Positions 36,501-48,500 of a stretch of 64,000 nucleotides of DNA are shown here, in pieces. The number at the start of each line of letters is the position of its first letter. Position 1 is the first letter of the stretch. Location of the stretch: contig JASANE010004949.1 of assembly GCA_030248225.1 (NCBI GenBank), forward strand, positions 1-64,000, read 5' to 3'. The translations under genes and the position numbers were made by a program. The stretch comes from Trileptium ribeirensis (Eukaryota > Nematoda > Enoplea > Enoplida > Thoracostomopsidae). The notes beneath the pieces are model-generated. The model was given only the letters and a program-made list of their open reading frames with translations. It was not told the origin of the DNA and searched no databases.

Positions 36501-39500
36501 ATAACAAAATATTAAAAAAATCATTTGACGTCTTCATCTGCTCATATCTTAGGTAAGGTAACGGTTAATCGATTAGTAATTTTCGAGTGCGCTGAGAACT
36601 ACTGTTTTGGTACTTTTGTACTTTAATTGCGCAGTCGTATTATAGTTGAATCTCAATTTTTAGTTGAATGTTAAGTATACTATCATTTTGTTCACATTAG
36701 AAATATCTACATTTTTGTTTGTGCAATGAAAATTTTGTTCAAGTAGGCATGCTAGGGGCACAGCTTAAACGCACCTTTCACACATAACCGTAATATAACT
36801 TCACTTTTCAGTAATATTGCAGGGGGCACATTATGCTGCACGGTTCCACGGCTACCATGTCTCCCTTTGGCTATCCCCTGATCGAACAGTGTTCCCAGTA
36901 TAGGATCTAGCATGTTCATTTTCCTTCATTGTTTTGAAAATAAAATTTTCCTAAATTTAGTACGGTCGCCAGTAAGTGCTAAATAAGAACTCTGACTTGG
37001 CGGAAATATAGTGATCGACAGAAATGACCATCACCTGTCGAACGAACATTGAACGGAATCTATCAACACTTGAATGCTTTTCAGACAAACTTAAAGAAAA
37101 ATTGCTCCAAATATTTTGAACAGGTCTCGTACAAAATTTGAACACATTTCGGACATAATTTGGAATTTATCGAACGAACTTCGAGTGAATCTGGAACGAA
37201 CAGTACTCATTTCTGGCGAGTAGTGAATTCATTTGTGGCCGTTTACTTGTATTGCAATCTGCAAGTTATTGAAACGAAGCGAGGGAACCGAGCAGAGTTT
37301 CTGGTTAGGCCGCCAGGGAGAAAATCGTGAAAGTTTCTTTTTGTCTGTCGCTCTTATTCATAACTCATTTTCGCACGGACGAAATTCCATAAAATTTTTT
37401 GTTCAGTTGCAATTGATGGCGTTGTGACCTTTAGTTGAACGAGAGCATCTCCTATCCAGTCATCTTGGTTAAAATGGCAAAAGCATATTTTAAATTTTCT
37501 TTGCCGAATCTGGCCATGCAGGTGCCATGCCAGTGTTTGAGTAATATACGTTAGGACTCCTTTTGCCGTGGAAGTTAAATAATTTTCGCTGTATACCAGT
37601 AGAACGAAATGGCTCAAAGCATTTTATTAGAACATAAAGTATTGGAACCTGTTATTTAAGTTAGCTAAGTGCCGTTGAATGGCAACACTACGACTCTTAC
37701 TGCATATCCGGGCGGTCTCGGTTTTACGCCAGTTACAGTTGCCACAAATAGTGTAAATAATATAAATATAACATAAAGTATTGGAACCTGTTATTTAAGA
37801 TAGCCAAGCGCCGTTGAATGGCAGCACTACGACTCTTACGGCATATCCGGGCAGTCTCGGTTTGACGCCAATTACAGTTGCCACAAACAGTGTAAATAAT
37901 ACAGTTGCCGCAGCGGGATTGCCAAATGCAGCTGTTGCTTTACAAGCGTGCCCTGCGACAGGCGTGAGCCCAATTGCGACTGTTCCAACAGTGGGCTCAG
38001 CAATTTATACAAATGCCGCGATTCCAGCAGGAGGTGCCATAATGGGTGCAGCTGCGTCGTGTGGTGGACTACCGGCTGCTCAGGTGGCTGCTCTTGCAGC
38101 AGCAGCCGCTGCTACTGTATCACCTGTTGTTCTTGTCTCGAATTTGAACGAAGAGGTAAGTGGATAGCAATAAAACATCAAGCAGTGTAAACTGCAACTA
38201 ATGGGGCTTTTCGTATTTTTTCTTATTAATCTTGTAGATTGCTACACACTTTCATACTACTGCTACTACTACATAGCGTTTCTTCGTTGTTTTTATTAGA
38301 TATTCATTTTTCATTCTCTTATCTAGGTTTTATTATATTTATGTCCGTTCTCACACAAAATGGACAGTAACTACACATTGAAATGGGGATTGCTCATACT
38401 ATACAATTTGTGCAAAATGCAGTACTTTACCGGGCTTCCAGAATAGGTCGCCAACGAAAAATGTTATTTTTGAAGTAGAAATTTAATAATAATGGGTAAT
38501 TTTGACGCCAATATTAAGTATAAAAAAGCAGCAGTGGTTAAGCAGTGACTGTTTAAATTTCTTCAAGCTGTTCCCGCTTATGTAGGAAGCCCTTTTTATA
38601 GAAATAAAATTTGAAAAAAATTACTTGAGACTAGAGTTGCAGCCGGGTCCGGGTCCGGGTATTCCGGGTATTTTTCGAACAAAAATCCGGGTCCGGGTAT
38701 TTACCTCCAACAAATTCCGGGTCCGGGTATTCTTCCAAAGAAAATTCCGGGTCCGGGTCCGGGAATTGTAAAAATACCCGGACCAAAGTTCAACAGTGTT
38801 GCTGTTGCCATATATACGCATTGAGCAAGGGCGTTGGATCATGTAAAGCGTTGAAATGAAACAGCATTCGTTTCTTGATATTGCGTTTATACCTGATCGC
38901 GTTCGTTAGCGTGTAGCAATAATTGCGTTCTTTTGTGCAAAAAGCTAAGGTCAAAAATAAGGTGGTTAGGGCTGGCAATCGACTCCGAATGTTTTTACCT
39001 AAGTACTATATATACGACGTATAGCACGAGAGTAACAACGCATGGTTTAGAAACCGAGACTGAAAAACCTTGTGACAGTTCGTACGTTGTTAACGCCTTG
39101 CAAAGATATGTAAACAAGCGAGTATATTTCTATTTTAGAAGCGAGCCTAGGAATTTCAGTATTCTCGCCTCTAGTAGGTGCGCATCTTCTCCATTGTTTC
39201 GACATTATGGCCCTGGCTATTTTACCCCCTTACAATTTTTATTCTCTCGTCAACTTCTGGGTATTCCGGGTATTTTTGTTTCAAAATTCCGGGTCCGGGT
39301 ATTTGCCTCCAACAAATTCCGGGTCCGGGTATTTCTTTCCAAAAATTCCGGGTCCGGGTCCGGGTATTTCTTTCCAAAAATTCCGGGTCCGGGTCCGGGT
39401 ATTTCTTTCCAAAAATTCCGGGTCCGGGTCCGGGTATTTCTTTCCAAAAATTCCGGGTCCGGGTCCGGGTATTAATTTTTAACTTTTGCAACTCTACTTG

Positions 39501-42500
39501 AGACCCTATTTGGGTCGCCTTTCCTCGAGGTCTCAACCACTACTAATTTGAGATTCCTATTTTTGTGACCGGTCAAAGATTTAGTAATAGTGTTGCATTC
39601 GGATTACGTTATTGCGAAAACATTATGTGTGGTATCTGCTTCAAATCTATATTTCGAGATTTACCGAGAAATCACTATACTAGTAACTCGCAAGGAGGGT
39701 GAAACGGAGCGAACGTGGTTTCAGCTTTAAATCGCTTGTAACAGATTATGTTTGATGTATACCACCCTAAGGCTATTTGAATACTGAACCCATTGAAAAT
39801 CCTAAAACCTCGTCGACCCTAAACCCATGAAAAACAACTGATAACGCATCAAGTATTTGTGCTAGTCTCTAGATAATCAATCCATCGTATTTAGCCTACC
39901 GGAAAACCTGTAGACAATTCTTGATGACCTGTATGCAATGCGTAACCAAACGTGGAGACAAACTATATTCAGGAAATCGGGTTCATTGACCCTAAACCCA
40001 TTGACACCATATTTAAAGGCATGAAATATAAACACTGTACTCTAGAAAACTAAATTATATTAAGAATACCGAAAAACCTCTGTATAGATTATTTTGATGC
40101 CATGTACCAAACACCTGAAGACCGACTATATTCTTGAAATCAGGGTCATTGATTCATCCAATTTTGGAACACTTTTGAAAAAAGTTCGAATCTAGAATAT
40201 TTTTTCGAGGTGCAGGCACATCGAATTTTTTTATTTGATCGAGTCATTTTTGTGTTAACTGAAATCTTGACTCACTAAGATAATACTTTGCTTGAACCAT
40301 AGTTAGTGAAATTATCTGCTTAAAATTTGTTTGGCTTCATTAATCGGTTTGTCTGACTAGGATTCAGGGGGCAGAATGTTTCGCAAGGACCAGAATGTCG
40401 CCCACGGTTGAACAAAAAGGCTTTGGAATTCAAAAATTGTCAAAATTCAGTTTTTTTCAACATAATTCGTTAATAGCTGGTAAATCGCTTCAGATCGCTG
40501 TCAAGATCTCTGTTAAAAGCTGTTTAAGTAAATTTTTTGTGTGATTTGGACGAATTTTTTCATTATGTATTTGACGCGTAAAAGGATATATGTACATATA
40601 TTTGCGTTTGCACTGTTACTATAATTTTCTGCCTAATTCTCACAAAACCGACAATAATTGGAAGTATTGTGATTTTGATCACGAGTGCACAGGGATTTGG
40701 TTTACAACTCTTTTTATTAATATTCTCTCAACTGAGATATCTAGCATCTTTTCTTTGAGCAACCGTTTTCTGTTTCATACTAAAGTTTAAAAATACTCAC
40801 AAAACTGAAATTTTCAAAATTTTGATCAAGTGAATTTCTATTATAAACTTATTGTAGCGGAACTAGAATTATTGTGGCTAGAATTATTTATTACGGTTAA
40901 ACATGGTCTTCGTTGTCTTAAATCTAAATTCTGCACGACGTTGAACAAATAAGGCACTACAGGGTATTAAAACACTAATTTTTACCAACACGTTATCAAG
41001 TGTTGGCTTTTCTGAATTAGACTGCAACAATACACATACAGGACATCGGTCTTTTTCAGAACGTAGTGTAAAATAGTGGAGATTTTGTTATTGCAGGAGT
41101 GAAAGTTTTTAAATTCCGTCTCCGTGTGTGTCTGTGATCGATTATAACTCGGAAAAGACTTAACCGATTGTAACGATGTTGGGCTCATTCGAACCAGCAT
41201 AGTCGATTTTGGGTTTGGGGTTTGGATCCGGGGTCGGGGGTCAAAATGAGGGTTTTACCCCATTTTAGTAACCTTCACAGAAGCAAAGTTATTTTATCTT
41301 AACTTTCGTATTTTTTTCTGCTTGGTTTTATTTCATTGTAAAATGATAAATGCCGAAGCCACTTTTTTTGTTTTTCGATTAAGGTTCCGGTTCTGGAGGT
41401 ATGGGGTTTGAGGTATGGCACCCTCGTGGTTCATCGACCCAAAAATCCAAATTTTATTGTGACGTCCTTGGAGGCTGATAGCTTGCATTTGAAGGGTTTT
41501 CGGGCAAGGGAAACTTATTGTCAGTGTTAGTTTTGTTCTGCGACACATGACGTAAAGTACGGGGGTATGGTGCCCCTAATGCTAAAGGTCAGAGGGCAAA
41601 AACAGGGTTTTAGTACCCTTCACTGTAGAAAGATTATTTTTATCTTAACTTTCGAATTTTTTCTCGGGTTGGTTTTCTTTAATAGTAAAATAACCTTTCT
41701 AAAATAACCATGCTAGTTTCTATCTTCACTAATATTGTGACGTGCTGGGAGGTCTGATAGCTTGCACTTGGGGGTTTTCGGGCATGGGACACTTATTGCC
41801 GGCGTTAGTTTTGGTCTAACCTGTGCGGTATTGTGTGATGTCCAAATATAGTGTATCAACGTATGCCATCGAGAGCTGATTGGTTGTGCATGCAAAAGGC
41901 GTAGGTGTACCTATGCTTCACTACGTGCTGAAATCTCGATAGAATTACTAGTATGATGACAGAAATTGTACTTACTATGTACTCATTTACAACGGCAAGC
42001 ACTACGGGCCTACATGGAAGCATTAATTTGAACTATAATATTTTTCAAATTTTTGTAACTTATATACAAATTTTGAAAATTTCCATCTTTTTGTCACTGG
42101 CGTGATAATAATAAATAATCTTAAGATTTGAGTATGTATATTATGTTGAAAATGGCCATAACTGTTACCCTAAACGATGTCAATTCATCATTGTCTTTTA
42201 TAGAATCTGAAGGGGGTTCAGTAAGTTCAACTTGAAACCTCAAATAATCACCAGACGTACACAGATTACCCATAAGGGCTCAGTTTCCGTTCTTCCCGCA
42301 TGTTACCAGCAATAGGCAATACATGTTACAATAAATTTGAAGCGAGTTCTCACTTTTAAGTTCATATGAACGCTGGATAGATTTAAAATGAAGCATATTT
42401 CTGTTGAAGCGTGATACAGTTGCTATAGTTACAGTACCGAAATTTGTATGGGATATAGATTAATACTACATATTCACCAATAATTATATGCAGGAGTCTT

Positions 42501-45500
42501 CGTTCCTGGCGTTTTAGGGAAAATTATTCGCCTCTATTTATGGTTGAGTAACCAGCTGAGGGTAGCGCCAAAACACTAATAATTGATGTATTTTCATTGG
42601 TATGGGCGTAAACCCACGAGATATCTCACAAACCCTATCTACACAACACACTATGAGATACTTTTATATCTGTTCACTGTTTCATTTTTTTGAATAAAAT
42701 TCACACTATTTTCAGTAACGTGACTACTACTTTATCGCTTCCTATATTCACATTGCATTGTTTTCCTTAAAATCATTTGTGTATCTAGCTTTTATGCTAT
42801 TTCACTATTGTACATAATGACGCGTGTCGAGTAATTTATTACATTTTTAAACTGTTATCTTTCTCTTGCTGTCTTTAAAAATTTTCAAGGGATTTGTACC
42901 CTTTTATTTTCCTTCTTCTGCCTTACAGCAGTGTAGCCTGTCAGAATGTATTTGTTTCTGTCTATTGAATAATTATTTTCAGAAAGTCACTTGTGATGCT
43001 CTTTTCACGCTATTTGGTATGTTCTTGAATGAACTATTGTACTGTACTCCCGAGAAATGATGACTTTTCAAGAAGCCTAGAACGAGCTATAAAGCTAGTG
43101 GCTCGCTCGAGGTTTCGAAAATGTTCTTATAAAAATATTTTATTTTTAAACGAAATGTTTTCGAGTGGGACACTAGTGTGTCTCTAGCGGGCTACTGTCA
43201 TTTTTGGCGAGTACTGTATTTGTCTAGCTATTGTTAATGATGGTGTTCTTGTTAGTATGGTAGCTTATTTCTGTGCCGATGATATGTGCTTAATCATACT
43301 CGAAACTGTAAGGTTTCGAAATATCAGAAGTGATACACAAACGACGGAAATATTTGGCTCAGCAGAAGCTCGACCGCCTATCGTTTGTATCTTTAGCAAA
43401 ACACGCATATTATTTTGTTTTACTACGGCATGTTTGCTCGAAATATTTGTCTATAACACGCTGAGATTGTATCATGTTTGTTCATTTATTATTTCAGTAG
43501 GCGTCCTGTCGCATTCTTATTGTAGCAGTCCACCGGGTACTATGTGCTTGGCGAGTACCACTACAGTTTATGCGTATAGCTTGCAAAAAACCAATTAGGG
43601 TGAAAGACCTGAGGTGAAAACATATGCGAAGCACTATAATATTTTATATTTTTTGAGTTTGCGAATATAAAATCTCGTGCTTAAGCATGTTTGTCAGAGA
43701 TGGAAGCGGGTTACCGGGTCACAGTGCGTGATGAGGTCTGATTCAGAAGCCGAAACCTCTGCATTGAACTCAACACAACAGAAACAGACCGGCACCTTTT
43801 GCTTAGTTCTTTATCTGCTCAGCTTGTCCAAAGAAGCACGTTGGCGACTCAGGTGTACGTAAACCAAGCTCTGCGTTGACTATTGCTCTAAATTCGCAGT
43901 AAGTGGCCGACTAGAATGATGGAAGATTGGCTGAAGTATGGTGCTCTGCCTTGTTGCTAAAGTTCATGCCGGGCAGCTCGAAAACAAAATTCATAGTCCT
44001 GGATAGCACTATGTGATCCTTTTCACTAAAGGTGAGAATTTTGGCTCTAGGCTTGGATCAGCTTTTGAGATAACCCTGCTGTGACATCTGGAGAGACGAG
44101 CCAACCCTGAGCTAAGTATCTGTCGGTCCTACTGTGTCTGGATAAGCAGGGACCCTTTCTAAAAATGTCTAAAACAACTATTTATAGTAGTTTGTTTGTT
44201 TGTTGAATTGTATATTAAGGTTTCTCTAATGTAATGTTCTTGATTTGCAGACATATATTATTAAGAGTGGAGCCAAGCCTGTGTTTACATTGGAAGAGCC
44301 GAATCGAAGCAAAGCCTACAATCTATCTGTGAGGTCCCAGCGGAGCCGGACATAGTTCAGGAAGAGCCCAACCAGAGCTTGAACTAATACCTCCAAGTTG
44401 CATTTAGCTTACTTCAAAAGTTGACAAAACAAATTTCCAAACACAGCCTAATAGCTTACTCCTTGGACATTTTTGTCCAGGACTTTAGTTTCATGCTAAT
44501 GTGCTACCGAATTGTAATCGATCTGTAATTGCGGTCTGACAAGAAGATCTTAAAAAGTTTTCAAACACCGTTTTTTATGAATTAATAAATTTACGTAGGT
44601 TGCTTTTGAAAATAGCCTAGTCACTAGGTTACTAGCATAACCGGGTCACTGGGACACTATCATGACCGGGTCACAGGATCACAAAGCGGTGACCCGGTTT
44701 CATATAGTATTATCCCTGTTGTATCATGCAACAAGCAACACAAATCAGATACCATTGGAGTAGCTTTATGCAGATGACATCGTATTGGTGGCAAGGACTG
44801 TAGGATATCTGCCTGTACGATACAACAGTTTGGCATAACGCATAAAATACTGAATATCTGTGTTTCCGTGTTTGCTGGAATTAAGCCAGTAATGTTTACG
44901 CAATGCACAACACTGAAACAATGTTCGATTTCTACTGATTCCAGTACTAAAATGATTATCGTTTTTTTGAGTGACCCAGCAATATTTAGCGAACAGTGCT
45001 ATCAGTTCTATCGAGCAGTGAGCGGTTATCGAGGGAATAGTGCTGTAACATTAAACGGGCAATGAGCGAATATCCAACGAGCAGTGAATAACATCAGGTT
45101 TCGAACAGCGAGTGAATATCACGCGAATAGTGGTAAAATACGGAGTGCGTCCTGAGCAAAGTTCAGCGGGCAACGAGTGGATGTCAAGCGAGCGCAGCTA
45201 TAACATTGAACGAGCAGTGAATTAACATTGAGCGAACAATGCTATGGTGTTTCCAGCAGCGATCATTCTGGCGGTTACCTATTTTCAAAATATGTTTATA
45301 GTTGCTTTATCAGCGAAATGAACGCTGTTCTGATATAATAATTATATCTCGTACTAGTGTATAGCTACGGCCAGAAATGAAAGCAAATCTTTCATAAACA
45401 TCTTCACGAAAAATTAGCAGCTATTATATTGGTATTCCCCTACTATGGCTAACGAATTGTTTTTATTTGTGTACGTGACTGAATTGCTGTGTGTAACGAA

Positions 45501-48500
45501 AATTTGTTTAAACTACACAGTTCTGCGACACTTGTACTGGTCGACTGCACCGTAGCCGCGTTCATTTCTTCATGTGCTACTGCTCTACATATAGTTATCT
45601 TTGTACTTTCTATTCTGCCGTTCTATAAATTTCAACTTTAAACACGCTTTTGTGTCGGAGCTTTCTTCGGTTGTATTAACTAAACGTACTAGTACATTGT
45701 AGTATATACTACATTGTAAAACCTATTTCGCGTTTTAACTGCCCCGAAAGCAATCTTTAAGCAAACAAATGAAGACAAACCGTATTCTGGAATTCGGGTT
45801 CGCCGATCTTAACCGTACTGAAAGCCTCTAAAATGCATGAAATACGTATTCTGAAGTCTAGATAATCAAAATCATCCTATTCATTCAGAAAATGGCTGTC
45901 ATCTTGAATAAGAGATTGAGAAACAATCTGTTTTTATTCAAAAGTGGATTCAAGTCGTTTTGGTTTCAATTTGTAAGTGATGAGCTTATAATTTGAATCA
46001 AATTTTCACAGAATCACACGACACCTTTAACATTTAACCCACTGTAATAAAACGTTTAAATACAAAACGACAAGCTAATAAATGTCATTTTAACTCAAAT
46101 TAAGCCACATATCGTTAATGTTATTTAATATGACAATTTTATGGCTGTTGCTTACGTTTAAAAAGTTCTTAGCTTACGCAGTTTGAGTTATAAGAAATGG
46201 TAAAGATTTATTACTAATCTATAATACGTAAAATTTAAGAATTATACGTTTAGTAAAAATCTCAGTGCTCTATTTTAGACACTAAGTATATTAATTTAGC
46301 GGCTATTGTCTGTAAAATTGATGGCGACTGGATGGATTTTTGCAAAATTTTCAGCATGGCTTATAATCTTAAGCGGCAGTAATATACTTATATCACGTTG
46401 CGAAGCCTATATTTTGGATTTGTTATAATTATTGCGCTAATAGTGTTGTTACTTCCAATAAGTTGTGCATGGTTAGAGTTTTTCTATATGTGGAATATCG
46501 TCGTATGTTTCGGTAGGACACAAACCGAATAGTAAGTGCAGACGAACAGAGACTTAATTGTTAAAGGTTAATGTGGTTCACTTTTTATACATAATCCATC
46601 CTAAAGTATTTTAAACGTCGCAGCATCATAGTTGTGAAATTTTCTCAGAGCTCATTGGTCCCAAAGAACCATCAGTATACATAGTCGATCATGTAATGAG
46701 TTTTGTATTTTTAGGCGTATATGGCGATGTACAACGGGTGAAAATCCTGTTTAATAAGAAGGATAACGCGTTGATACAATTTTCCGAACCGATTCAAGCA
46801 CAATTAGGTTTGTACAATTTTTGTTTGTAATACTATTATAATACATTTAATACTTATTGAAATATCGTTCAATGGATCATACAACACTTTACCCGAATCA
46901 CAAAAGTCGGGGAAAATATGTGAATAGATTTACAAGCTGTGAAACTGCAATGGTACATATTAATCTAACATAATCTATCTAAAATTGATTATCGTTTATG
47001 TAACGTGGTTTCACACCGCAGATTGTTTTAAACGAATACCTTAACTGTTGTCATGACTGGGATGATAATAATTATGTACATCAGCCTTGGACGTCGCTAG
47101 TGCGTAATCCTACAAAAGGCTATTTTCTTGGTTAGAACCAGTTAAATATTTGGCTAAACAACAGTCCTGACCAAAAATACATATTATGTAAGAGCAGTCG
47201 AATTTGCAATCGATCAAAATTTTCTTTTAATCGGAATCTATAAATAAAAATTTCGTTTAATCGAAATCAACGTGATTGTGGTATATACATTTTGGTTTAC
47301 GCCTAATTTGATAAAGTACTAACCTTTGATATTGATAATCGATCCAAACTGATAATAAACCGAAGATATGTATTTGGTGCACAATTTGTTGTAGAAACGG
47401 TTCGGCTTATGTACATGATATACATAGATGGAACTCTCTTCTTACATTAATGGATCTGGGATTTACAGTTGCGGACAAAAATGAAAGCAAATTTTTTCAA
47501 GAACTGTTCGCATCAATATTGCTATTGTTTTCACAATTTCTGTTATTGTCCGTAACTACATTACCCGCTAAATATGGCTGTCGCTCGCTCACAAATGGCT
47601 CGAGACTAGCTCTAAATAAAATTGTTCTAAAAATAGAATTTTCTATTTGTTTAAATTGTTGCTAAATATCAAGCGAGCCGCTCGCTCGCTCGTAATACGA
47701 CAGTCATTTCAGGCGCGTACTGTACATAGATATAGCCTCTTTTCACATACACTAAGGCTTCCTTTTCTAACGGTGTGTTTTACCTTCTCTAGATATATTA
47801 TTTGGCCATGAGTGCGTAACGTGGTAAATTGCTAGATAAAGAAACGCCTAGTTTTAAGGGAAGTTCTATATTTTCTAACACTTTATGTAATAGAAACTTA
47901 CTTCAGGGACTTACATAGTATAGCAAAGTCGGCATACCTCTACTTTACTTACATACCATTGAGGGGTAATTTAGTATTTTTTATTTCAGCTACACAACAT
48001 TTAGATAAGATTCAACTGTGGGACCGGCAGATTCATGTGACTTCGTCAAAACACGTTAATGTCCAAATGCCAAAGGAAGGACAGCCGGTACTGCGTATAT
48101 ATGAATTGTTAATTTTACAGTATTTTTGGAAAATTGAATCTTCGATAAAGTAAGAATTGATATGACATTGATTTCTAAAGAAATATTTAAATTGGTTGGA
48201 ATGGTGACTAGAAATAGTGACGCGCATTATGTTGATATTATATTGTACTTCCGCGCTACATCGATGTCTGGTTTATGTAAAGCAATTTTCTGCATATGCA
48301 TATGCGAGCTTTTAGTCTAAGGAGCTTATTTGTAGCTATGGGCTAGCTAATTATCACTGAAATAGAGCATAATAAATTTTGCTGCTGGACGAATGCAAGC
48401 GAAGCGTGAAACGTAATGGATTGAAAAAATTATTCATAGAGACGAAACATAATAACCTTATTCCGCCCCTGGCATAGGCACGGACAGAGTTCTCGATGTT

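Noticed and set aside
39178..39536. Pro/Gly and Arg/Val repeat frames of 90-180 codons on both strands
   Set aside because: They are translations of the CCGGGTCC array in a hAT element with defined ends; all frames are open because the unit lacks stops.
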